In this document: one piece after another, positions 1 through 7,650 of the stretch
How positions within the stretch are numbered: the first letter of the stretch is position 1
How the letters are laid out: every line of letters starts with the position of its first letter
Assembly (NCBI GenBank): GCA_964404765.1
Contig: CAYOLL010000208.1
Location: 1 to 9,954, forward strand
Length of the DNA: 9,954 nt
From: CAYOLL01 sp964404765 [NCBI: uncultured Gemmatimonadota bacterium]
GTDB taxonomy: Bacteria; 4572-55
Reading direction: 5' to 3'
Notes under the pieces: generated by a model
What the model saw: only the letters and a program-made list of their open reading frames with translations
The model's database searches: none
Told to the model about the DNA's origin: nothing
Position numbers and translations under genes: made by a program

Positions 1-2
1 GT

Positions 3-68
3 CACACAACCCGGCGCATTTATTCCAAAACCCAAACTTATTTTATCGACGTTCCCAAGCATGTTTAA
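3..68 (+). CDS. possible 3' end of an upstream gene (partial)
   Basis: Frame 3 is open from the window edge to a TAA at 66-68 and reads as about 21 residues ending FIDVPKHV. The stop lies 2 nt before the purN ATG, the spacing expected of an operon partner. Twenty-one open codons prove little, and I do not recognise the protein. The other two forward frames are also open over this short stretch, one of them in phase with purN but without an ATG, GTG or TTG before 71. The call rests on position and spacing only. Confidence 0.25.
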   Translation, partial: HTTRRIYSKTQTYFIDVPKHV

Positions 69-70
69 TT

Positions 71-685
71 ATGACGCACATTCAAAATATCGGGGTTTTA
101 GCTTCCGGGCGCGGCTCAAACTTTGAAGCGTTGGTCAAAGCGGAAAAACGCGGTGATTTACGCGCCCATATTGCCCTGCTTATCTGTGACCGCGAAGATG
201 CCGCCGCCTTGCAGATTGCCCGCACATACGGCGTCAACGCAATCTATATACACCCCGGGAAATTCCGCACTAAATTAGCGCCTGAAGCAGAGCAAACATA
301 CATTGATATGCTGAAATCCTACAATATTCGTTTGGTTTGCCTGGCCGGATTTATGCGTATTCTGCATGAAAACTTGTTGAATAGTTTCCGGGTGCTTAAT
401 ATTCATCCGTCGTTGCTGCCGGCTTTTCCGGGTTTGCATGTTCAACAGCAAGCTTTAGCGTACGGAGCCAAATATAGTGGCTGCACAGTACACTTTGTAG
501 ATGGCGGCATAGATACCGGCCCTATCGTCAAACAAGCCGTTGTGCCTGTCCTGGATGATGATACCGTCGAAACCCTGTCGCAGCGAATTTTGGAACAGGA
601 GCACCAAATTTATTGGCAAGCCGTTAATCTGGTAGTTGCAAACTCGCTTGAATTTCAGGGACGACGGGTTATTCAAATAACCTGA
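71..685 (+). CDS. purN: phosphoribosylglycinamide formyltransferase (GAR transformylase)
   Basis: PurN transfers the formyl group of 10-formyl-tetrahydrofolate to glycinamide ribonucleotide, the third step of cytosolic de novo purine synthesis. The 204-residue length fits the bacterial monofunctional enzyme (about 190-215). The N-terminal phosphate-binding loop SGRGSN is at residues 12-17 and the LAGFMRIL folate-site segment at about 91-98. The catalytic triad is N110 and H112 in NIHPSLLP plus D148 in HFVDGGIDTGP, with H141 also in the conserved place. No key residue is missing. ATG 71 is the only usual start codon in frame, and it has no clear Shine-Dalgarno, consistent with translation coupled to an upstream gene ending at 68. 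No other purine gene is visible in the window. A candidate terminator lies 136 nt after the stop. Confidence 0.97.
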   Translation: MTHIQNIGVLASGRGSNFEALVKAEKRGDLRAHIALLICDREDAAALQIARTYGVNAIYIHPGKFRTKLAPEAEQTYIDMLKSYNIRLVCLAGFMRILHENLLNSFRVLNIHPSLLPAFPGLHVQQQALAYGAKYSGCTVHFVDGGIDTGPIVKQAVVPVLDDDTVETLSQRILEQEHQIYWQAVNLVVANSLEFQGRRVIQIT

Positions 686-743
686 AAATATGTGAGAAGA
701 GGCTTGACAGCTTGTTCCGAAAACATACTTTTGATAAGGGGCT

Positions 744-772
744 TTGCCATATTTGTTCGATAATTGTATAAG
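744..772 (+). promoter_or_regulatory. sigma70-type promoter candidate
   Basis: A TTGCCA -35 box (744-749, 5 of 6 to consensus) is separated by exactly 17 nt from a TATAAG -10 box (767-772, 5 of 6). Transcription would start near 779. The local sequence is AT-rich and intergenic. Its first downstream product would be a hairpin region closed by the terminator-like hairpin at 821-855, so it may drive a short RNA or a leader of the receiver gene. The boxes are seen; their use is inferred, and the host's sigma-factor preferences are unknown. Confidence 0.4.
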
Positions 773-773
773 T

Positions 774-816
774 GATTGGCGTACAGAAACAGGCGATCAT
801 CCAAAGATCGCCAATC
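774..816 (+). repeat. overlapping inverted repeats with mutually exclusive pairings
   Basis: GGCGATC (792-798) pairs perfectly with GATCGCC (806-812) around a 7-nt loop. GATTGGCG (774-781) pairs perfectly with CGCCAATC (809-816) over a longer loop. The shared 809-812 segment cannot be in both stems at once, so the RNA could switch folds, or the DNA could be a dyad operator. With a start near 779 only part of the outer stem would be in the transcript, which favours the inner hairpin or a DNA-level role. Confidence 0.4.
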
Positions 817-855
817 ATGAAAGGGCGTGGCAAGTCAACACGGCCTTGTTTTTTT
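779..855 (+). ncRNA. candidate small RNA or terminated leader, about 77 nt
   Basis: This is the interval between the predicted start of the 744-772 promoter and the end of the T7 tract. It would contain a 7-bp hairpin (792-812), a short linker and a terminator hairpin (821-847), which is the usual build of a small bacterial RNA. It has no resemblance I can name to a known family. The alternatives are that it is simply the purN 3' end with its terminator, or a 5' leader that attenuates the receiver gene. Confidence 0.22.
821..855 (+). terminator. Rho-independent terminator candidate downstream of purN
   Basis: AAGG (821-824) and CGTG (826-829) pair with CACG (839-842) and CCTT (844-847), giving eight pairs with one central G-G mismatch and a 9-nt loop. 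A single G and seven Ts (849-855) follow. The stem plus T-tract order is correct for the plus strand only. It would end transcripts coming from purN or from the promoter at 744-772. Confidence 0.5.
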
Positions 856-950
856 GGGCTCATGGAACAAGTTTGTGGAAATTCAACCTTGCGAAGCTTG
901 CAAAGGCTTCAGTGCACAAAACATGCGGAATTCAAATTAAGCCTTCGTCA

Positions 951-984
951 GGTTTCAGCATTTTATCCATGAACCGTTTTTTTT
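951..984 (+). terminator. weak hairpin followed by T8, just before the receiver gene
   Basis: GGTT (951-954) pairs with AACC (972-975), and after a one-base bulge CA pairs with TG. The loop is about 12 nt. A G and eight Ts (977-984) follow, 15 nt before the ATG at 1000. The stem is short and the loop large, so it may not terminate. Its place directly upstream of a start codon would suit an attenuator. The T tract is clear; the function is a guess. Confidence 0.18.
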
Positions 985-999
985 GAATGTATTGCGGAG

Positions 1000-1905
1000 A
1001 TGAACCAAACCACGATGGCTCTAAATCGGGTGTGCGAAATGACGGAAACAAAGCTAACGGCTGAGACACTAAAAAAAGCGCTATGGTTATATTGTGACGC
1101 AGCCTATTTTAAAAAATCCGTGCCAACAAGAGTAATAGACAAATCGCTCTTTTCGAGTGATGATAAACTTGAAACCGTTCTGGCATCACGGAAAATTGTC
1201 GAGCAATATCTTGAGGACGAGGAGAGCGGAGTTATCAAGTATTGGATCCGAATGGGCAACGATTTTTATCCCCACATGAAGATTTGTATCACCAAAATGC
1301 CGGTGGAAAGCCAGGATGGTGGCGTTTTATACGTTATTGCCGTGGACACTCATGATCGTCATGTACTTAATAATTTAACGCCGGGAACGTCCGAATGGCA
1401 GGCGATTCTGGAGCTGAATGAAAAAAATCTCAAACTCAAGCAAACCATTGAGAAACGATGGCGACGCGAAGGTGTGCCAACTGAGCGCGATTTGTTGGAA
1501 GGCCAGCTAAATATCGTCCCTAAAAAAGAAAACTATCCTCATCGTGAAGTTTTAATTGCCGATGATGAAAAGCACATTCGGCTGGCCCTGCAGGAAATTC
1601 TGGATATGTTTAATTGCAGCGTTTTTATTGCCACGAAAGGGCAGGAAGCCATCGACATTGCCCGGCAGCAAACCAGCCAGATTGCATTTGCTTTGTTTGA
1701 CATTATGATGCCGGATGTAACCGGCCTGAATGTCGTTGAGACACTTAAAAATGAAAACCTGCTCAAGTTTCCCTATGTTTTTCTTTCTGGTATGCCCCGA
1801 CGAGAGGCAGACCCCGAACATGTCCATGATTTTATTGCAAAGCCTTTTACCAAACGTATCCTGGTTGAAAAAATTACCAGCATTGTTGACCGCCTGTCGG
1901 TATGA
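1000..1905 (+). CDS. receiver-domain protein with unrecognised N-terminal domain
   Basis: The 301-residue protein ends in a two-component receiver (REC) domain, about residues 183-299. The acidic pair is D188/D189 (IADDE), the phospho-acceptor is D234 (FDIMMPD), the conserved Ser/Thr is S263 (LSG), and the lysine is K281 in AKPF. All key residues are present, so it is probably phosphorylated by a histidine kinase, none of which is in the window. Residues 20-125 form a predicted alpha/beta domain that I cannot name, with a hydrophobic core around YWIRMGNDFYPHMKI and YVIAVDTHD. A charged helical linker (about 131-172) joins the two. No DNA-binding output domain follows REC, so the output is either the N-terminal domain or protein contact. 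The start is uncertain: GGAG (996-999) touches the ATG at 1000 and is 15 nt from the ATG at 1015, and another ATG is at 1039. The stop overlaps the next start (ATGA, 1902-1905). Confidence 0.85.
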   Translation: MNQTTMALNRVCEMTETKLTAETLKKALWLYCDAAYFKKSVPTRVIDKSLFSSDDKLETVLASRKIVEQYLEDEESGVIKYWIRMGNDFYPHMKICITKMPVESQDGGVLYVIAVDTHDRHVLNNLTPGTSEWQAILELNEKNLKLKQTIEKRWRREGVPTERDLLEGQLNIVPKKENYPHREVLIADDEKHIRLALQEILDMFNCSVFIATKGQEAIDIARQQTSQIAFALFDIMMPDVTGLNVVETLKNENLLKFPYVFLSGMPRREADPEHVHDFIAKPFTKRILVEKITSIVDRLSV

Positions 1906-4900
1906 AGATCCGTAGCGCCCGGCTAAAGCGACTCATTTTTATTCTAATGCTCTTGTCAATCGGATTGACTGTTTTCTTTTACAGTTACGATTGGGAAACT
2001 GCCCTGAAGCATTTTCTTGAAGCCAAAGCCGAGGAGGCATTTAAACGCCATATCACCATTGAAAATGTAACTCTAAAATATGGTGAAATTACGGCTCATA
2101 ATCTGTCCGCAGATAGTCTTTTCCAAAAACTCGATCTGGATATTCCAAAAGTAACCCTGACCTACCGTTTGAGCGACATCATTGCGGCAGTGCAGGAACA
2201 GCGCCTCCGCTTTAATCGCCTTAAAATTCAATCGCCGCACATTATCCTTCATCAGGCGCCACACGATTCCAGTTTCGCAGCGCCGGGTGAAAATAAAAGT
2301 GTACTTGCCATTTTAACTAATATTCAGGCCATTTTGCCGACCGGCTTAATTACGCTCACTAATGGCCGTTTTACAGCGGTGGTAGGCGACGATTCTTTAA
2401 GCATTGATAACCTGAATCTGACCGCGTACACAAGCTCCACAAGCGGCATTAATCTCGATCTGCAAGCGTCCTACTATGCGGCAAACGCAACCATCAGCGC
2501 CCATTTGTGCGGTGGTTCGGAAAATTTACAAGCCGTCGTCAAAATCGACCGATTAGCGCTAAACCGGCTTCAATCAAAGCTATTGATATTGCCAAAACTC
2601 CCTTTTGAAATTAAAACCGGAGCCGCAAATTTTCATGTCCAAATGGATCTTTCAAAAAAGGAATCCTTTCTCCAAGTTGACTATTTTGCCAGTCTAAACC
2701 TGCAAAATACCGGCCTGCTATCTCCGGAACTTAATACGCCGCTTGAAAATATCAACGCCACTCTGTTTTTAAAAGACGGGCATGCTCAAATCGACTCCAC
2801 CAAACAAGTGGTGATGCAGCTTAAACAGGCGCTTGTTCACAACGGGCAAATAACGGTTGACCACTTGAACGCCACCCTGGGCGCGGCCAGAATTCATTCT
2901 GTCGCCCGGCTTGATTTGTCCGCGCGAAAAATTGAAAGCGCTTTGCTGCAAATTGATCGCTTTAATCCGGGCCATCTCACACGTCTGAATAAGCTGATGG
3001 CAAACGAGCAGTTTGAAGATAGCCTGAGCCTGGATGCCTTTGTGGAAGGCTCTTTTGATTCACCCGGAGTTTCCGGGACATTTTTATTACCAAGCTTTCA
3101 TTGGAAAAAAGTTAAATGCCGTGATATAAAAGGTGACTTGGCTTATCATCAGCGCAAGCTTTTTTTGAATCAATTAAATTGTAAAGTCGCCGGAACTGAA
3201 ATCGCTGCCCAAGGTGAAATTGATTTTCGTCAAACACCTCCGACAATTGATTTGCAGGCAAATGTGCCGAAATTTAAAATCAGCGCTGCGCTTAAAGACA
3301 CCAGCTATACCGGGGAAATCGGTTTTACAATGTCGCTCAAAGGCGAGCTAAATAACCCACAGATTGACGGCGTTATCGCCGCCTCAAATCTGCGTTTGGC
3401 GGGAGTCGCTTTGCCAGCGCTGACGTGCCGCGCCCAATACGAGCAGGAACAATTGCATGTTGCCTTCGGCGATAGCAGCAGGCGCATCGAATTTACAGCA
3501 GATATTACCCACTTGCTAAAAGAGCCTCATGTTTGGGGCGAGTTGAATTTGGGGCAAATTTCCGTAAAATCATTGGGGACACTGCTCTTTCCAGGCGCCA
3601 GGCCATCGCCCGCTTTGAACGGTGAGCTCTACAGCCAACTCCGCGTAAGCGGCAAAGCCAGACAACCCGAGTTGAACGGGGCTTTGACCATTAAAAATAA
3701 CAATTATATTCAAGGAACGCTTAAATTACAAAGTCAGGCGTTTCTGCCTGATTCGATTTTTATAAAGCTTTACACCGACAGTTTGCAGCTCCGCAAGGCG
3801 GATTATCAATTGAATCTTGAAGGCTGGATTACCAAAAAAGGCGTGACCCTAAAGCATCTCGATGACGGTAAAAATCTGACCGGTCAGGCATTTTTCCCCT
3901 TTGATAAAAGCCAGCAAATTACCGGTGTTTTTAGCTTGCACGATGTAGATGCCGTAAAGGTTTCACAAAATCTTCATCTGGGGATTATTCCGGTAGATGC
4001 CGAGGGTCAAATGACCGGATTCATAGCCATCGGCGGGTATATTGACTCGATATTGGCGGTGGGTAATCTGCGCCTGAAAAACGGGCGCTATCGCGAGGTG
4101 GATTCGCTGGAAATGAACGTGGACTTTCATTATGCCGAAAACGCTATTTTTTTGGATCGTATAGAAATCAATCAAAAAAATCGCTTGATTTTGCAGGCAA
4201 TTGGTCTGCGTGACCCAAAAGGTGTGCCGCTTTTTGAATTGCGGGCCAACCGCTTTGATGCCCGTCTGCTGCCCGGTCTGGTGGGTAAGCCCATGAAATT
4301 TTCGGGCGTACTGGATTTTGACTTATTTTATCACCTGCGCCCCGGCGAACCGACTTTACACGGCAATTTTAAAGCCATGAACGGTCATGTTGATGTGCTT
4401 AGTTTCTCTCAGGTTTATGGAAAAGTTCTGGGCAATTCACGCGGTATCCAGCTACGTGATGTGACGTTAGACGATCTATCCGGTTATTCACTGAACGTCA
4501 ACGGCCGCTTACCGCTAAATCTGCCCGGCGCTCCAAGATCCGACGGGAGTATTTTGGATTTGTCAGTGGAAGTATACGGCAATATCCCTTCCATACTGCC
4601 GCGTCTGGCCAGCAGGGAAATTGCCTCGGCCAGCGGGCGTGGTCATGCCTGGGTCAACTTGATTGGTGATTTTGATGAAGTTATTATTCGCGAAGGAAAC
4701 GCTCAATTTGAAGATTGTACCGTGCATCCAACCCTATTGGTGAACGAGATCAAAAATATTTACGGCCAGGCAACCGTTCGCAATAATTATGTGACGGTCA
4801 TCGACGCCGGCGGCCAAATTTTTAACGCCAATTTACGCTTAAACAGCACTCACGATCCATCCATTCAATATCCGCACTTTGCATTAGCCGGACTGGATTG

Positions 4901-6065
4901 GGGTATTTTGCAATTTGTTACGCCGGACGAAGGCGTCGGCCTCTACATCCCCGGGTTGATTTTGGAGCGGGAAAAGGGCAAGTTCTGGCTGGAAGGCAAT
5001 ACTTTTAAGCACGGCGTCTTTGGCGGATCTTTTGACGATCCTTACCTTGATGCGACCTTTATTTTGGACGATTTGAGCTTTACCTGGCCGTCTCTGGAAT
5101 CCAACCCGGTGCCCAAGCAACACTTTGGCAAACCCGATTTTCCGGCCAGGGCGCATTGGAACATCGCCATAAAAGCCAAACGTAACGTCTGGTACGTTAA
5201 TGATTTTGCCACCTTGCTGGTAGATCCGCGCAGCCGGGTCTGGTTCAAAGGCTGCTATGCGGAAAGCACACTCAGCATTGGTGGCGCAGCTTTTGCCAAT
5301 ATCGGCACCTTCGAATATTTACAGGAAGAGTTTCAAGCCGAGGATGTGGTGGTGCAGTTTAATCCCAGTGAATTGTACCCGTATGCTTTTGGCCGGGCCG
5401 CCCGTCATCCGGAAAGAGGCTCGCCGATTTACCTGGAAATATCGTCCTTTAACCCGGAAACCGGCGAAGTCATACCCGGAGGTGGACAATTCTACAATTT
5501 GAAATTTACCCTGCGCTCCGACCGGCCTTCCGATGACACCATTCAAGAACTTTTGAGCGAGATGAATCACGGGGTGGATTATGAATCGTTGAGCGATGAT
5601 CAGCGGCAGACCCAGAACCGGGAAGAAGCCGTCAGCGTTTTGGGCCATCAAATCGGCAAGATGATGCTGCGCCCGGTTTTTCGCTCGTTCGAAGAGTCGC
5701 TGCGCCGCCGGTTACGCCTCGATTTTGTCACGTTTCGGCCCGGTTTGCTGGGAAATCTGTTTGATGAGATGGAAACAGACACAGACACAACCAGCGTTCC
5801 GCTTTCGGCCAGCGCAATTTTGCTAAATCGGTCCCGGCTGTCGTTTGGCAAATATTTCAGAGACCGCTGGTATCTTAACTATATTTTGACTTTTGAAAAA
5901 AACGATCTCCAGCAAACGATTTCAGACCGCATCGGCTTAAAGCAGGAGTTCTTTCTGGAGTATAGCTTGACCCGCCATTTCAAGTTGAAATACTGGTATT
6001 ATTCCAGCCCAATCCGAAACAATTACTGGCAAAAAATCGGCGGCGAGTGGACATATTTTTTCTGA
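1902..6065 (+). CDS. tamB: TamB-like translocation and assembly module protein (DUF490/AsmA-like)
   Basis: This is a 1387-residue protein of the TamB/DUF490 family, inner-membrane-anchored proteins that span the periplasm. They act with TamA or BamA in outer-membrane protein assembly and are implicated in phospholipid transport to the outer membrane. A basic start (MKIRSARLKR) and a hydrophobic segment at about residues 11-28 form the signal anchor. The long middle is rich in alternating polar and hydrophobic beta strands with repeated GxFxLxNG-type turns, as in AsmA-like beta-taco proteins. The C-terminal DUF490 region is at about 1000-1387, including GGQFYNLKFTL near 1194, an amphipathic REEAVSVLGHQIGK segment near 1240, and FRPGLLGN. 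The end, GGEWTYFF, resembles an outer-membrane strand with a terminal Phe. Length is close to the family norm (E. coli about 1260). ATG 1902 overlaps the preceding stop by 4 nt and lacks a good Shine-Dalgarno, so coupling is likely. No tamA/bamA is in the window. Confidence 0.9.
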   Translation: MKIRSARLKRLIFILMLLSIGLTVFFYSYDWETALKHFLEAKAEEAFKRHITIENVTLKYGEITAHNLSADSLFQKLDLDIPKVTLTYRLSDIIAAVQEQRLRFNRLKIQSPHIILHQAPHDSSFAAPGENKSVLAILTNIQAILPTGLITLTNGRFTAVVGDDSLSIDNLNLTAYTSSTSGINLDLQASYYAANATISAHLCGGSENLQAVVKIDRLALNRLQSKLLILPKLPFEIKTGAANFHVQMDLSKKESFLQVDYFASLNLQNTGLLSPELNTPLENINATLFLKDGHAQIDSTKQVVMQLKQALVHNGQITVDHLNATLGAARIHSVARLDLSARKIESALLQIDRFNPGHLTRLNKLMANEQFEDSLSLDAFVEGSFDSPGVSGTFLLPSFHWKKVKCRDIKGDLAYHQRKLFLNQLNCKVAGTEIAAQGEIDFRQTPPTIDLQANVPKFKISAALKDTSYTGEIGFTMSLKGELNNPQIDGVIAASNLRLAGVALPALTCRAQYEQEQLHVAFGDSSRRIEFTADITHLLKEPHVWGELNLGQISVKSLGTLLFPGARPSPALNGELYSQLRVSGKARQPELNGALTIKNNNYIQGTLKLQSQAFLPDSIFIKLYTDSLQLRKADYQLNLEGWITKKGVTLKHLDDGKNLTGQAFFPFDKSQQITGVFSLHDVDAVKVSQNLHLGIIPVDAEGQMTGFIAIGGYIDSILAVGNLRLKNGRYREVDSLEMNVDFHYAENAIFLDRIEINQKNRLILQAIGLRDPKGVPLFELRANRFDARLLPGLVGKPMKFSGVLDFDLFYHLRPGEPTLHGNFKAMNGHVDVLSFSQVYGKVLGNSRGIQLRDVTLDDLSGYSLNVNGRLPLNLPGAPRSDGSILDLSVEVYGNIPSILPRLASREIASASGRGHAWVNLIGDFDEVIIREGNAQFEDCTVHPTLLVNEIKNIYGQATVRNNYVTVIDAGGQIFNANLRLNSTHDPSIQYPHFALAGLDWGILQFVTPDEGVGLYIPGLILEREKGKFWLEGNTFKHGVFGGSFDDPYLDATFILDDLSFTWPSLESNPVPKQHFGKPDFPARAHWNIAIKAKRNVWYVNDFATLLVDPRSRVWFKGCYAESTLSIGGAAFANIGTFEYLQEEFQAEDVVVQFNPSELYPYAFGRAARHPERGSPIYLEISSFNPETGEVIPGGGQFYNLKFTLRSDRPSDDTIQELLSEMNHGVDYESLSDDQRQTQNREEAVSVLGHQIGKMMLRPVFRSFEESLRRRLRLDFVTFRPGLLGNLFDEMETDTDTTSVPLSASAILLNRSRLSFGKYFRDRWYLNYILTFEKNDLQQTISDRIGLKQEFFLEYSLTRHFKLKYWYYSSPIRNNYWQKIGGEWTYFF

Positions 6066-6078
6066 GGAATAGAACAAG

Positions 6079-6127
6079 GATAATACGATAATACGAAAAT
6101 AGCGGTTGGTGACGAGCGCTTACCAAC
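6079..6127. repeat. convergent gap with an 8-bp tandem repeat and a short dyad
   Basis: The 54-nt gap between the convergent tamB and DUF4139 genes holds two copies of GATAATAC (6079-6094) plus a GA remnant. It also holds an inverted repeat, GTTGGT (6105-6110) with ACCAAC (6122-6127), across an 11-nt loop that overlaps the minus-strand stop codon. Neither strand has a proper T tract after the dyad, so I do not call it a terminator, though it could weakly serve both genes. Confidence 0.35.
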
Positions 6128-7616
6128 TTGTCTTGACCTGATACGTCATAACCGCCTCTCCGCCGGCCGGCACGGCAATCGAAAACTCCACCGTGTTGGA
6201 ATCTTTTTGCTCATGTTTGTGAGTGGACTCCACGATCAGCCAATCGGCCCAAAAGTAGTCGATCATCTTGACGGTAACGGTTTCTTTTTTATGGTTACGC
6301 AAAATCACTTGAAAATTTTCTAAAATTGATTTGTTCTGGATATTCTCATATTTCGTGCGTTTGTACTCGCCCACCAAATCAAATGTATTGCCCACATAAA
6401 CGCGGACCTTTTCGTCCTGTGGGGTATGGGTAATTTCATCGGCTCCGATAAATTGCTGTCGGCCGTCCTCATCCAGTTTGTAGACGCGCAGATTGCCTTT
6501 AGGTAGCGGCATCCCGGCATGGTTTTTGACCGAATTTTCAAAAGTCAACATAACGCCGACTTTGGCATTTGTCGTCGCCCCATAGTAATCGCCCGGGTTC
6601 TTGTACCCGCTTTGCGCTTGCTTTTGCCATGTTTGCCACCAGGCCTTACGCGGGCTAAAAAAAAACTCTTTTGCGCAGGCAATCCCTGACGCGGCTAAAA
6701 GCGAAATTTGTTTGGTCTCTTTATCCTCAATGGTAGTGGATCGGTTCATCTTATACATGTGATACTCAAAAAAGCTTTGCACGTCAAATTGGGGCTGACG
6801 GGACTCAGCTATCTCCATAGAATATCTATGTGCAGCAGTTTTATCCTTTGCTTGAAGGCTGGCCCGCTGGACATCGCCGGCCATCAAAGTCAGACGGGCA
6901 TCGTGGTAATCCAGACCGCTGTTATTGGTCAACGTGACCCAGCCGGTCAAATCCAGTTGAGTATCTGTACTGTTTACCAAGGCGATGTAATCGGCTGCCC
7001 AATTCACGCCATCGGTAATATAACTTAACTCGGCTTCGTGGCTGCCCGAACGCTGGCTGTCAAGCAACCAGTTTAATGTCGGTTTGGCGTATAATCCTTC
7101 CGGCATTTTGGCCAAAGAAATTTGCCCAAATAGATTCATGACAATCTGCCCGTCATCGGTTTGGATGACAGTTTCCAACTGCTGTTCGTTGGGTTGATTG
7201 TAATTATCGCGGGGTTGCAGGATTTTTTTGGGATTCAACAAAATTCCGCTTTGCGAATAGGGCTTACCATTCTCGTCAAAGCCTGTAAAGGTGATGCGCT
7301 CGCCAACGGAGTTATTCAGAATTGTTTCCATACGAATCAGGTCGTATTGGTAATTTTGTTCCAGAATGGTCACGGCATTGGGCGCCGTTTTGGATTGAAA
7401 CAGGATGCTGGATGGGTCGATTTTAGCGGCAATATCTTGGAGTTGGATGGAGTTGACGCCTTTTTGCAAGGTGATGGTGCGCTGTTCCTTGACCAGGGCA
7501 AAATTGCCGTTGTAGACAGTTAATTCAACGGAAGATGCAGCCGTTGCGATTTCAGCAATTATCAGGGTCTGGCTTAGCAAAAGTATGCTAGAAATCAATG
7601 ACAATTGAGTTTTCAT
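6120..7616 (-). CDS. secreted DUF4139-domain protein
   Basis: This is a 498-residue exported protein of the DUF4139 family, whose members are beta-rich envelope proteins of unknown biochemical role. A Sec signal peptide occupies about residues 1-27: MKTQ, then a hydrophobic stretch SLISSILLLSQTLIIAEI, then a small-residue ATAA cleavage zone. Family-like features are the N-terminal VELTVYNGNFALVKEQRTI strands, then YITDGVNWAADYIALVN (about 199-215), WVTLTNNSGLDYHDARLTLMAGD (about 226-248), LPKGNLRVYKLDEDG (about 371-385), and a C-terminal IAVPAGGEAVMTYQV. The start at 7616 is chosen because GAGGAGA (7622-7628) sits at ideal spacing and the signal peptide begins cleanly; the frame extends upstream only to a TTG at 7640. 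There is no lipobox cysteine near the signal peptide. Periplasmic versus extracellular location cannot be decided. The 232-bp palindromic element ends 34 nt upstream of the start codon. Confidence 0.88.
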   Translation of the reverse strand: MKTQLSLISSILLLSQTLIIAEIATAASSVELTVYNGNFALVKEQRTITLQKGVNSIQLQDIAAKIDPSSILFQSKTAPNAVTILEQNYQYDLIRMETILNNSVGERITFTGFDENGKPYSQSGILLNPKKILQPRDNYNQPNEQQLETVIQTDDGQIVMNLFGQISLAKMPEGLYAKPTLNWLLDSQRSGSHEAELSYITDGVNWAADYIALVNSTDTQLDLTGWVTLTNNSGLDYHDARLTLMAGDVQRASLQAKDKTAAHRYSMEIAESRQPQFDVQSFFEYHMYKMNRSTTIEDKETKQISLLAASGIACAKEFFFSPRKAWWQTWQKQAQSGYKNPGDYYGATTNAKVGVMLTFENSVKNHAGMPLPKGNLRVYKLDEDGRQQFIGADEITHTPQDEKVRVYVGNTFDLVGEYKRTKYENIQNKSILENFQVILRNHKKETVTVKMIDYFWADWLIVESTHKHEQKDSNTVEFSIAVPAGGEAVMTYQVKTSW

Positions 7617-7621
7617 AGTAG

Positions 7622-7628
7622 TCTCCTC
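7622..7628 (-). promoter_or_regulatory. strong Shine-Dalgarno that fixes the DUF4139 start
   Basis: GAGGAGA on the minus strand ends 5 nt before the ATG at 7616. It selects this ATG over the in-frame TTG at 7640, which would add eight charged or polar residues ahead of the signal peptide. Confidence 0.75.
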
Positions 7629-7650
7629 GCTGGTTTTCAAACCTCAGCAC

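Larger units (their letters stand above)
686..999. other. 314-nt non-coding gap between purN and the receiver gene
   Basis: No credible gene lies here: the short ORFs of 64-80 codons overlap one another, have no family resemblance and run through the terminator hairpin. The stretch holds a sigma70-like promoter (744-772), overlapping inverted repeats (774-816), a hairpin with a T7 tract (821-855), a short GAAGC/GCTTC inverted repeat (893-897 with 906-910), and a weaker hairpin before a T8 tract (951-984). A TTGACA hexamer at 704-709 has no convincing -10 at the right distance. Confidence 0.7.

Noticed and set aside
704-737. Promoter starting with the perfect TTGACA at 704-709
   Set aside because: No -10 hexamer better than about half consensus lies at 16-18 nt. 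The pair at 744-772 is stronger.
744-986. 80-codon plus-strand ORF in the purN-receiver gap
   Set aside because: It runs through the inverted repeats and the terminator hairpin, has no Shine-Dalgarno and no recognisable protein character, and overlaps another ORF in a different frame.
6105-6127. Bidirectional terminator between the convergent genes
   Set aside because: The dyad has only six pairs, an 11-nt loop and no T tract on either strand.
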